The notes below the pieces were generated by a model, which worked only from the letters and a program-made list of their open reading frames with translations, made no database searches and had not been told where the DNA came from. This document shows positions 6,684 through 14,264 of a stretch of DNA of 64,000 bases, piece by piece. The position numbers and the translations under genes are program-made. The DNA is taken from NCBI GenBank assembly GCA_049997955.1, contig JAEBDY010000025.1:23223-87222 (forward strand), written 5' to 3'. This DNA comes from Umezawaea sp049997955 (GTDB taxonomy: Bacteria > Actinomycetota > Actinomycetes > Mycobacteriales > Pseudonocardiaceae). Numbering within the stretch: the first letter of the stretch is position 1; each line of letters starts with the position of its first letter.

Positions 6684-9041
6684 GTGTCCACCACGTTCGG
6701 CGACCTGCTCCGCACCCACCGCGTCCGTTCCGCCCTGACGCAGGAGGAGTTGGCCGCCGGGTCCGGGGTGAGCGTGCGCGCGATCAGCGACATGGAGCGC
6801 GGTCGGGCGAAGGGGCCGCAGCAGCGGACGGTCGCCGCCCTCGCCCGCGTGCTGGAGCTCGAGGGCGCGGAGTTGCGGGCGCTGCACGACACCGCCAAGG
6901 CCGGGCGGATGCGGCACCAGCCGTCCGCGGCGCCGTGGGCGCTGCCGCCGGACGTGCCGGACCTGACGGGGCGCGACGAGGAGTTGCGGCGGCTGGAACG
7001 GGCGGCGGGTGGCGGACGGGCGACGGAGGTCGTCGTGGTGCACGGGCCGCCGGGCGCGGGGAAGACCACGCTGGTGGTGCACGCCGCGTACCGGTTGGCG
7101 GAGCGCTTCCCGGACGGCTGCCTGTTCGTGGACCTGCGCGGGATGGACGCGCGGCCGGTGCCGTCCGGCGAGGTCATGCACAAGGTGCTGCGGACGTTGG
7201 GGATCGCGGAGGACCGGATCCCCTCGCCGGACGAGGAGCGCGGCGCGCTGTACCGGGCCGAGCTGCGGAGCCGGTCGACCGCGCTGGTGCTGGACAACGC
7301 GACGGACGAGGCGCAGGTGCGGCCGCTGCTGGCGACCGGGTCGTCGTCGCTGGTGCTGATCACGTCCCGGCAGACGCTGGGAGGGCTGGAGGCGGGTACC
7401 CGGCTCGCGCTGGACGTGCTGTCCGGCGAGGAGTCCGTGCGGCTGCTGACCGCGATCGTCGGCGAGGACCGGATCTCCGTCGAGCGGGCGGCCGCCGTCC
7501 GGGTCGCCGAGCTGTGCGGGCACCTGCCGCTGGCGCTGCGGATCGCGGGCAACCGGCTGGCGAGCAGGCCGCGCTGGACCGTCGGGCACCTGGCCGAGCA
7601 GCTGGGCGACGAGGGTCGCAGGCTCAGCGCGCTCACGTCCGGCGACCTGCGGGTGCGGGCCGCGTTCCTGATGTCGTACCAGCAGTTGGCGGCCCGCGCC
7701 GCGCTGGTGTTCCGGCGGATGTCGTTGCTGCCCGGCGGGGACGTGACGCCGAGCCTGGTCGCGGTGGCGGCGGGCGTGGCCGAGGACGTGGCCGAGGAGA
7801 CGCTGGAGGAGCTGGTCGACGCGAGCCTGGTGGAAGTGTCCACGACCGCGGGCCGGTACGCGTGCCACGACCTGGTGCGGGTGTTCGCGCGGGAACGGCT
7901 GACCGTGGACGAGGCGTCCACGGTCGTGGACGAGGCGCGCCGGCGGACGATCGACTGGCTGCTGCGCGAGGCGCGCGCGTCGGCGCGGGTGTTCGGACCG
8001 GACGGGTCCGCGGGCGACCGGGACAAGGCGGCCGCGTGGCTGCACCGGGAGACGGGCCACTGGGTCGGCGCGCTGCGGCTGGCCCACGCCGCGCAGCGGC
8101 ACCGCACGGTGCTCGACGTGGCGACGGCGATGCACTGGTACTCCGACCAGCGCGGCGACGGCGTGCTGTGGCACGAGGTGTTCCGCTACGGCGTCGACGC
8201 GGCCCGCGCGCTCGGCAGCAAGCGCGACGAGGCGGTGCAGCTCAACTTCGACTGCTGGACGCTGTGCGTGCTGCTGGACCGGCAGGACGAGGCGCTGGCG
8301 GTGCACGAGCAGGCGTGGGCCGCGGCGGTCGACTGCGGTGACCTGGTGGAGCAGGCCTGGGCGCTCTACTACCGGTCCGCCATCGAGCGGCGGCAGGGGC
8401 GGCTGGACGAGGCGAGCGCGTTCGCCGTGCGGGCCGTGGAGGGCTTCGAGGCGGCGGGCGACGAGCTGGCCGTGCAGTTCGCCCTGTCGAACCTGGGGAT
8501 CCTGCTGCACCTGTTCGGCCGGTACGCCGAATCGGCCGAGGTGCACCGCAAGTGCGTCGCCTACCACCGCGTCCGCGTGGAAGCACGGCCGGACGGCCAC
8601 GACGGCGAGATCCTCGCGGTCAACCTGCTGCGGCTGGCCGCGAACCTGATCGCGTTGCGGGACTGGGACGCGGCGCGCGGGGCGTGCGACGAGGCGCTGG
8701 CGCTGGCGCGGTCGACGCAGGCGCGCAACACCGAGTCGGACGCGCTGTTCCGGCTCGGCGCGGTGCTGCACGGGCAGGGTGACGCGGCAGGTGCGGTCGT
8801 GCGGCTGCGGGAAGCCGTAGCCGCGGTCAACCCGATGCGCACGAGCACGCTGGTGGAGATGCTGAGCCTGCTCGCCACGGTGCACGACGACCTCGGCGAG
8901 ACCGAGGAGGCCAGGGCGCATCGCTTGCGGGCGTTGGACATCTGCTCCCGGTCGGAGACCCCGGCGACCCGCGCGCTCGGCGCGGCGCTGCGCCGGGCGC
9001 TGGACGGCTCGGCCGAGGTGCGGAGCGACGGGCACGCGTGA
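6684..9041 (+). CDS. XRE-type HTH / NB-ARC ATPase / TPR regulator (STAND family)
   Basis: This is a 785-residue signal-transducing ATPase. An N-terminal Cro/C1-type helix-turn-helix (LTQEELAAGSGVSVRAISDMERGR, about residues 17-40) would bind DNA. It is followed by an NB-ARC module with P-loop GPPGAGKTT near residue 122, a Walker-B-like VLDNATDEAQ near 200 and an ITSR sensor near 225. About 250 residues of TPR helices from roughly 520 probably sense a ligand or partner. STAND regulators of this kind often control secondary metabolism or development in actinomycetes, but the target here is unknown. The GTG at 6684 is chosen because translation upstream makes no sense and a TATCGT sits 7 bases before it, consistent with a leaderless mRNA. 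Confidence 0.85.
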   Translation: MSTTFGDLLRTHRVRSALTQEELAAGSGVSVRAISDMERGRAKGPQQRTVAALARVLELEGAELRALHDTAKAGRMRHQPSAAPWALPPDVPDLTGRDEELRRLERAAGGGRATEVVVVHGPPGAGKTTLVVHAAYRLAERFPDGCLFVDLRGMDARPVPSGEVMHKVLRTLGIAEDRIPSPDEERGALYRAELRSRSTALVLDNATDEAQVRPLLATGSSSLVLITSRQTLGGLEAGTRLALDVLSGEESVRLLTAIVGEDRISVERAAAVRVAELCGHLPLALRIAGNRLASRPRWTVGHLAEQLGDEGRRLSALTSGDLRVRAAFLMSYQQLAARAALVFRRMSLLPGGDVTPSLVAVAAGVAEDVAEETLEELVDASLVEVSTTAGRYACHDLVRVFARERLTVDEASTVVDEARRRTIDWLLREARASARVFGPDGSAGDRDKAAAWLHRETGHWVGALRLAHAAQRHRTVLDVATAMHWYSDQRGDGVLWHEVFRYGVDAARALGSKRDEAVQLNFDCWTLCVLLDRQDEALAVHEQAWAAAVDCGDLVEQAWALYYRSAIERRQGRLDEASAFAVRAVEGFEAAGDELAVQFALSNLGILLHLFGRYAESAEVHRKCVAYHRVRVEARPDGHDGEILAVNLLRLAANLIALRDWDAARGACDEALALARSTQARNTESDALFRLGAVLHGQGDAAGAVVRLREAVAAVNPMRTSTLVEMLSLLATVHDDLGETEEARAHRLRALDICSRSETPATRALGAALRRALDGSAEVRSDGHA

Positions 9042-9043
9042 CG

Positions 9044-9079
9044 TCAGCCGATCGGCGCACACGTGCGGTGATCGGCTGA
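9044..9079. terminator. Inverted repeat behind the XRE/NB-ARC gene
   Basis: Perfect 10-bp arms (TCAGCCGATC and GATCGGCTGA) flank a 16-base loop three bases after the regulator's stop. It probably acts as a terminator, though no U tract follows. It also lies directly before the subtilase promoter, so an operator role cannot be excluded. Confidence 0.5.
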
Positions 9080-9108
9080 TTGCCTGGTGCCGGGGTCTGG
9101 CCTAGCGT
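9080..9108 (+). promoter_or_regulatory. Candidate promoter of the subtilase-lectin gene
   Basis: TTGCCT (9080-9085) and TAGCGT (9103-9108) are separated by exactly 17 bases. This is a reasonable housekeeping-type promoter and predicts a leader of about 50 bases before the GGGAG ribosome binding site and the ATG at 9164. Confidence 0.45.
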
Positions 9109-9163
9109 CGATCCTCGTCCGCGCGGACCGTCCACCCCGACCCTGTACGAGGGAGACTCGGAA

Positions 9164-10687
9164 ATGGCAGAGTTACGCGCGCCCTGGAGCCGTTTGGCCG
9201 GACTGACCGCGGCCACGGTGGCGATCGCCGTCGCGACCGCGCTGCCCGCCGCGGCCGAAGGCGAGATCGTCGACGCCGGAGGCCCCGGCGCCATACCCGG
9301 CAGCTACATCGTGGTGTACCAGGACGACACCGTCACCGCGCTCACGGACTCGTTGGCCGCCAAGGCGAACGCGAAGGTCGAGCACCGCTACGGCGTGGCC
9401 CTCAAGGGTTTCGCGGGCACGATGACGGAGAAGGCCGCCAAGCGGCTGGCCGCCGACCCGGCCGTGGCGTACGTGGCGCAGAACCACACCGTGAAGGCCG
9501 TCGCCGACCAGCCGAACCCGCCGTCCTGGGGGCTGGACCGGATCGACCAGCCGAACCTGCCGCTCAACCAGAACTACCACTACGACACGACCGCGCCGAC
9601 CGTGCACGCGTACGTGATCGACACGGGCATCCGCACGACGCACGTGGACTTCGGCGGGCGGGCGACGTTCGACCACAACTCCGTCGACGGCAACAACACC
9701 GACTGCAACGGGCACGGCACGCACGTGGCGGGCACGATCGGCGGCGGGGCGCACGGCGTCGCCAAGGGTGTGCGGCTGCACGCCGTGAAGGTGTTGAACT
9801 GCGCGGGTTCCGGCACGATCGCCGGGGTCGTCGCGGGCGTCGACTGGGTCACGGCGAACAAGGTGCGGCCCGCGGTGGCGAACATGAGCCTCGGCGGCGG
9901 CGCCGACACGACGCTGGACACCGCGGTGCGCAACTCGATCGCCTCGGGCGTCACCTACGCCGTCGCCTCGGGCAACTCCAACGCCAACGCGTGCGGCTTC
10001 TCCCCCGCCCGCGTCGCCGAGGCGATCACCGTGAACGCCTCGGACAGCAACGACGGCAAGGCGTCGTTCTCCAACTTCGGCTCCTGCACGGACCTCTACG
10101 CGCCCGGCGTGGGCATCACGTCGGCGTGGGGCACCGGCGACACGGCCGTCAACACCATCAGCGGCACGTCCATGGCCACGCCGCACGTGGCGGGCGCGGC
10201 GGCGCTGTACCTGGAGGCGAACCCCGGCGCGTCGGCGCAGCAGGTCCGCGACGCGCTGGTGGCGGGCGCGACCCCGAACAAGATCGCCAACCCCGGTGCG
10301 GGATCGCCGAACCTGCTGCTGTTCACCGGAACCGCGACGCCTCCCCAGCCGGGCCAGGACGTGCTGCTGCGCGGGGAGTCCCTGCAGATCGGCCAGACCA
10401 GGACGTCGGCCGACGGCCGGTACAACCTGATCATGCAGGGCGACGGGAACCTCGTGCTCTACACGAACACCGGCGTGGCCGTGTGGTCGTCCAACACGCA
10501 CGGGACCGGCGCCGCCTACCTGGTCCTCCAGGGCGACGGGAACCTCGTGCTGTACACGGCGGCGGGCGTCGCCAAGTGGCACACCAACTCCCACGGCACG
10601 GCGGCCGACCGGCTGATCGTCCAGAACGACGGCAACCTGGTCCTCTACGGGCCGAGCGGCCAGGTCTTCTGGCACCGCTTCCAGTAG
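9164..10687 (+). CDS. Secreted S8 subtilisin-like protease with C-terminal bulb-type lectin domain
   Basis: This 507-residue exported serine protease has a signal peptide (residues 1 to about 32, ending LPAAAEG) and an I9-type propeptide (about 45-115, SYIVVYQDD). The proteinase-K-like catalytic domain follows. The triad is visible as Asp153 in YVIDTGI, His184 in NGHGTHVAG and Ser336 in GTSMATPHVAG. After a short linker (about 385-395) comes a B-lectin module with three copies of QGDGNLVLY or close variants. Such repeats bind mannose in plant and bacterial lectins, so the domain may tether the protease to a glycan. The ATG at 9164 is preceded by GGGAGAC. It is monocistronic, with its own promoter and a perfect-stem terminator. 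Confidence 0.93.
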   Translation: MAELRAPWSRLAGLTAATVAIAVATALPAAAEGEIVDAGGPGAIPGSYIVVYQDDTVTALTDSLAAKANAKVEHRYGVALKGFAGTMTEKAAKRLAADPAVAYVAQNHTVKAVADQPNPPSWGLDRIDQPNLPLNQNYHYDTTAPTVHAYVIDTGIRTTHVDFGGRATFDHNSVDGNNTDCNGHGTHVAGTIGGGAHGVAKGVRLHAVKVLNCAGSGTIAGVVAGVDWVTANKVRPAVANMSLGGGADTTLDTAVRNSIASGVTYAVASGNSNANACGFSPARVAEAITVNASDSNDGKASFSNFGSCTDLYAPGVGITSAWGTGDTAVNTISGTSMATPHVAGAAALYLEANPGASAQQVRDALVAGATPNKIANPGAGSPNLLLFTGTATPPQPGQDVLLRGESLQIGQTRTSADGRYNLIMQGDGNLVLYTNTGVAVWSSNTHGTGAAYLVLQGDGNLVLYTAAGVAKWHTNSHGTAADRLIVQNDGNLVLYGPSGQVFWHRFQ

Positions 10688-10692
10688 CGGTT

Positions 10693-10724
10693 CGAAGGGC
10701 CGGGGCCGCTGCCCCGGCCCTTCG
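10693..10724. terminator. Bidirectional terminator between the subtilase and ridA genes
   Basis: A perfect 14-bp stem (CGAAGGGCCGGGGC with its complement) closes on a CGCT loop. It begins 6 bases after the subtilase stop and ends 4 bases before the ridA stop, so it serves both convergent units. Confidence 0.85.
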
Positions 10725-10727
10725 GGG

Positions 10728-11111
10728 TCAGTCGCCGAGCACGGCCAGCGCGTCGATCTCCACGAGCAGACCCGCCGGGAGTCCTACGTAGACGGTCGTG
10801 CGGGCGGAGTACGGCTCGGTCATGAACTCGCCGTAGGCGTCGTTCATCTCGCCGAAGTGGGCGGTGTCGGTGAGGTACACGCGCAGCATCACGACGTCGT
10901 CGAAGCTCGCGCCCGCGGCCTCCAGCACCGAGGCGACGTTGCGCAGGGTCTGCGCGGTCTGCTCCTTCACCGTGGTGCCGACGATCGCACCGGTCTCGGC
11001 GTCGAACGCGACCTGACCGGCGACCTGGAGGATGTTGCCCTTGCGGACGCCCTGCGAGAACTTCGCGATGGGCCGGGGCGCGGTCTCGGTGTGGATCTCG
11101 ATCTTCGGCAA
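10728..11111 (-). CDS. RidA family enamine/imine deaminase
   Basis: RidA (YjgF) proteins hydrolyse reactive enamines and imines, such as 2-aminoacrylate released by PLP-dependent dehydratases. The 127 residues show the family pattern: FSQGVRKGNILQVAGQVAFD near the start, VEAAGASFDDVVMLRVYLTD with the substrate-binding Arg, and ARTTVYVGLPAGLLVEIDALAVL at the end. It is the last gene of pfkB-iclR-ridA, 13 bases after iclR, with a TTG start behind GAGAGG. Its presence opposite a PLP D-serine-dehydratase-like gene makes detoxification of the released imine its likely job. Confidence 0.88.
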   Translation of the reverse strand: MPKIEIHTETAPRPIAKFSQGVRKGNILQVAGQVAFDAETGAIVGTTVKEQTAQTLRNVASVLEAAGASFDDVVMLRVYLTDTAHFGEMNDAYGEFMTEPYSARTTVYVGLPAGLLVEIDALAVLGD

Positions 11112-11124
11112 GGCAGGAACCTCT

Positions 11125-11874
11125 CTAGTCGCGCGGCGTGTGGCCGCACTCGATGGACGCCGCTCGCGCCGTGGCGAGCAGGTTGGGCACGAGGGCCAGC
11201 AGGCCCTCGAAGTCGAGCATCACCTTGGGGACGGACATCGAGACGGCCGCGACCACCTCACCACGGGAGCCGCGGATCGGCGCGCCCACGCAGTGGATGA
11301 AGTCCTCGTGCTCGGAGTTGTCCACGGCGTACCCGCGTTCGCGCACGCGGTCCAGCTCGGCCAGGTACGCGGCCGGATCGGTGATCGTGTTCGCGGTCAG
11401 CCTCGGGTACTCCATGGACGCGGCGACCTCCCGCCGCTTGGCCTCCGGCAGGTCCGACAGCAGGACCTTCGCCACGGCCGTGCAGTGCAGCGGGGCTCGG
11501 CGGCCGACGCGGGAGTACATCCGCATCGGGTGGGTGCTGTCGTACTTGTCGATGTAGATCACCTCGCCGCCCTCGTAGCTGGCGAGGTGCACGGTGTAGC
11601 CGGTGAGCGCGTTCAGCTCGCGCAGCGCGGCCTCGGCGCTGCGGCGCACGTCCCGCTCCTCCAGCGCCCGGTTGGCGAGGTCGAACAGCGAGGTGCCGAG
11701 CCGGTAGTGGTGCACGCCGTCGCGCTGCACGAACCGGTGCGACTCCAGCGTTCTGAGCAGTCTCAGCGCGGTCGACTTGTGCACGTCGATGACGCCGGAC
11801 AGCTCCTCCAGCGTCTTGGGGCCGGTCGCCAACTCGCCGACGAGCGTCAACGCGCGGTCCAGGCTCTGGCTCAT
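11125..11874 (-). CDS. IclR family transcriptional regulator
   Basis: This 249-residue regulator has the family's N-terminal winged HTH (SLDRALTLVGELATGPKTLEELS, then VHKSTALRLLRTLESHRFVQ) at residues 4-60. The C-terminal effector-binding domain follows (YSRVGRRAPLHCTAVAKVLL, VDNSEHEDFIHCVGAPI). The ATG overlaps the stop of the sugar-kinase gene (ATGA), so the two are translationally coupled. It probably controls both arms of the divergent locus by binding near the palindrome at 12939-12955; its effector is unknown and could be a D-amino acid or a keto acid. Confidence 0.92.
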   Translation of the reverse strand: MSQSLDRALTLVGELATGPKTLEELSGVIDVHKSTALRLLRTLESHRFVQRDGVHHYRLGTSLFDLANRALEERDVRRSAEAALRELNALTGYTVHLASYEGGEVIYIDKYDSTHPMRMYSRVGRRAPLHCTAVAKVLLSDLPEAKRREVAASMEYPRLTANTITDPAAYLAELDRVRERGYAVDNSEHEDFIHCVGAPIRGSRGEVVAAVSMSVPKVMLDFEGLLALVPNLLATARAASIECGHTPRD

Positions 11875-12857
11875 GGGCTCTCCCGTAGGTTGCCTGCCCG
11901 CAGGTTCGCCGCCGCCCAGGTGGGCCCGTCGGCGTCGAGCAGCGGTCCGGTGACCGCGGCGGGCAGCGGCCTCCCGACGTCCTCGGTGGTCAGCAGCACC
12001 GCGGCCGCCTGCAGGTGACCCGCGCGCAGTCGCCTGGCGGGAGGATCGCCCGCCAGGTGGGCGGCAAGATAACCCGCGGCGAAGGCGTCGCCCGCGCCGA
12101 CCGGCTCCACGACGTCCACGCGCAGCGCGGGCTGGTAGGTGTGGACGTCTCCCTCGACGAGCGTCGCACCCCGCTCGCCCTGCTTCACGACGACGCTCGC
12201 CGGGCGGGGCAGCAGCTCCCGCAGCTCGTGCGGGTCGCCGGTCCCCCACACCGCTTCGGCCTCGTCCGCGCCCGCGAGCACGATGTCGGCGGCGTTCGCC
12301 AGGTCGCGCAGCACGGCCGGGTCGCGGTCGCGCCACAGCGCGGGCCGCCAGTTCAGGTCGAACGACACCAGGCGCCCGTTCCGGGGCCGGGTCAGGACTT
12401 CCCGCAGCAGGGCGAGGCACGTGTCCGACAGCGCCGCGGTGATGCCGCTGACGTGCACGAGCCGCACACCGGGCAGGTCGAGGCGGTCCACCGTCCCCGG
12501 TCCCATCCCCGAGGCGGCGGAGCCCTGCCGGTAGTAGCGGACCGGGCTGCCCGAGGAGTTGGTCTCCTTCACGTACAGGCCGGTCGGCCGGTCGGGGTCG
12601 ACGTGCACCCCGCTGACGTCCACGCCCGCGCCACCGACCTCGTCGAGCACCGCCCGCCCGAACGCGTCCGCGCCCACCGCGCTCACCCACGCGCTCGCGA
12701 CGCCCAGCCGGGCGAGGTGACAGGCCACATTGGACTCGGCGCCGCCGATCGCCCTGCTCCACTGCCGGACCTCGTGCACCGGACCGGGTTCGGCGGGCAC
12801 CAGCACGACCATCGTCTCGCCAAGGCAGACCACACCGCCCGCATGTTCGAACCTCAT
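11871..12857 (-). CDS. PfkB family sugar kinase, 2-keto-3-deoxygluconate kinase-like
   Basis: This is a 328-residue ribokinase-fold enzyme that should phosphorylate a sugar or sugar acid using ATP. The N-terminal signature (AIGGAESNVACHLARLG), the SFDLNWRPALW motif found in KDG kinases and the catalytic GAGDAFAAGY motif near residues 258-267 are all visible. The ATG at 12857 follows GGAGGAAAG. It is the first gene of the leftward operon, overlapping iclR by four bases. Together with a GntP-type permease it could reflect uptake and phosphorylation of an aldonic acid, but neighbouring genes are for D-amino acids, so the true substrate is uncertain. Confidence 0.88.
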   Translation of the reverse strand: MRFEHAGGVVCLGETMVVLVPAEPGPVHEVRQWSRAIGGAESNVACHLARLGVASAWVSAVGADAFGRAVLDEVGGAGVDVSGVHVDPDRPTGLYVKETNSSGSPVRYYRQGSAASGMGPGTVDRLDLPGVRLVHVSGITAALSDTCLALLREVLTRPRNGRLVSFDLNWRPALWRDRDPAVLRDLANAADIVLAGADEAEAVWGTGDPHELRELLPRPASVVVKQGERGATLVEGDVHTYQPALRVDVVEPVGAGDAFAAGYLAAHLAGDPPARRLRAGHLQAAAVLLTTEDVGRPLPAAVTGPLLDADGPTWAAANLRAGNLRESP

Positions 12858-12883
12858 CCGCTTCTTTCCTCCGGACTTGCTCG

Positions 12884-12912
12884 TTGACGGCGGCTCAGGC
12901 GAATGTTACACA
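12884..12912 (+). promoter_or_regulatory. Candidate promoter for the rightward D-amino-acid operon
   Basis: TTGACG (12884-12889) and TACACA (12907-12912) are 17 bases apart on the plus strand in the divergent intergenic region. A start near 12919 would place the palindrome at 12939-12955 just downstream, as expected for a repressor site. Confidence 0.5.
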
Positions 12913-12938
12913 CTTCAGCATCACATCGCGCAATAGCC

Positions 12939-12955
12939 GTTGCAAGGTATGCAAC
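12939..12955. promoter_or_regulatory. Palindromic operator candidate, GTTGCA-N5-TGCAAC
   Basis: Perfect 6-bp half-sites are separated by five bases. The site lies between the divergent pfkB-iclR-ridA and dehydratase-aminoacylase-permease operons, and is the only strong palindrome in that 114-base gap. IclR proteins commonly bind such short spaced palindromes, so the IclR protein encoded here is the obvious candidate. Confidence 0.55.
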
Positions 12956-12971
12956 GTGAGGAGCGAGACAC

Positions 12972-14255
12972 GTGCACTCCGCCGACATCGACCGGACCGC
13001 GGTAGCCGCGCTGCGCGCGGAACGCATCGACTGGCAGTTCAAGGGCATGCCGAGTTCGACCTTCGGCGCCACCGTCGGCGAGGTGGCCGACCGGCGTCTC
13101 GACCTGTTCGCCGACGGCTTCGTCGGTCCGCTCGTGGTGCTCGACGCCGCGGCGCTGGAGCACAACCTCGCCACGATGGCGGCCTGGTGCTCCGCGCACG
13201 GCGTCGCCCTGGCACCGCACGGCAAGACCACCATGGCACCGCAGCTGTTCGCCCGCCAGCTCGACCACGGTTCGTGGGCCATCACGGCGGCCAACGCCAG
13301 CCAGCTGCGGGTGTACCGGGCGTTCGGCGTGAGCCGGGTGCTGCTGGCGAACCAGCTCGTCGACCCGGCCGCGCTGCGGTGGCTGGCCGAGGAGCTCGCC
13401 GCCGACCCGGCGTTCGAGTTCACCTGCTGGGTGGACTCGGTGGCCGGGGTCTCGGCGATGACCGCCGCGCTGGGATCCGTCACCCGTCCGGTGGACGTGC
13501 TGGTGGAGCTGGGCGCGACCGGCGGCCGGACCGGGGCGCGGGACGCGGACACCGCGGCCGAGGTGGCGCAAGCGGTTGCGGACAGCCCGGCGCTGCGGCT
13601 CGTCGGCGTCGGCGGGTACGAGGGCGCGCTGGCGCACGACGCGTCCGAGCAGGCGAAGTCCACTGTGGACGCCTACCTTGACGCGGTGCGCGACCTGGTG
13701 CTGCGGCTCGACGACGAGGGCCGGTTCGACGGGGTCGACCAGGTGATCGTCACGGTCGGCGGCAGCGCGTACTTCGACCAGGTCGCCGCGGCGCTGACCA
13801 AGCCGTGGCCCACCGGGCTGCCGGTGCTGCCCGTGGTGCGCAGCGGCGCGTACGTGACCCACGACGACGGCTTCTACCGGGGCATCTCGCCGCTGAACCG
13901 CACGGCGGGCGAGGTGCCGTTCCGGTCCGCGCTGCGGGCGTGGGCGCAGGTCACGTCGAAGCCGCAGGAGGACCTGGCGCTGCTGACGATCGGCAAGCGC
14001 GACGCGTCGTTCGACGAAGGCCTGCCGGAGCCGCAGGTCGTGCGGTCGGGAGGGGTGGAACGGCCGCTGAGGGGTGCGGCCGTGACGGCGCTCAACGACC
14101 AGCACGCGTTCCTGGCGATCGGCGAGCAGGGCGTGGAGGTCGGAGACTGGATCGGGCTCGGCCTGTCCCACCCGTGCACCGTGTTCGACAAGTGGCGGCT
14201 CATCCCCGTGGTCGACGGCACGACCGTCGTCGACTTCGTCCGGACCTACTTCTAG
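12972..14255 (+). CDS. PLP-dependent D-amino-acid deaminase/dehydratase (DSD1-like)
   Basis: This 427-residue enzyme has the fold-type III alanine-racemase-like barrel of D-serine dehydratase and D-threonine aldolase. It contains a PLP-binding lysine in LAPHGKTTMAP (about Lys85), then ITAANASQLRVYRAFG and LVELGATGGRTGARD. The C-terminal part (LNDQHAFLAI, near the end LGLSHPCTVFDKW) carries His and Cys residues placed like the metal ligands of eukaryotic-type D-serine dehydratase. It should convert a D-amino acid into a keto acid and ammonia. The GTG start follows GAGGAG. The next gene starts 9 bases downstream. D-serine is a guess; related enzymes accept several D-amino acids. Confidence 0.85.
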   Translation: MHSADIDRTAVAALRAERIDWQFKGMPSSTFGATVGEVADRRLDLFADGFVGPLVVLDAAALEHNLATMAAWCSAHGVALAPHGKTTMAPQLFARQLDHGSWAITAANASQLRVYRAFGVSRVLLANQLVDPAALRWLAEELAADPAFEFTCWVDSVAGVSAMTAALGSVTRPVDVLVELGATGGRTGARDADTAAEVAQAVADSPALRLVGVGGYEGALAHDASEQAKSTVDAYLDAVRDLVLRLDDEGRFDGVDQVIVTVGGSAYFDQVAAALTKPWPTGLPVLPVVRSGAYVTHDDGFYRGISPLNRTAGEVPFRSALRAWAQVTSKPQEDLALLTIGKRDASFDEGLPEPQVVRSGGVERPLRGAAVTALNDQHAFLAIGEQGVEVGDWIGLGLSHPCTVFDKWRLIPVVDGTTVVDFVRTYF

Positions 14256-14264
14256 GGAGCAGGC

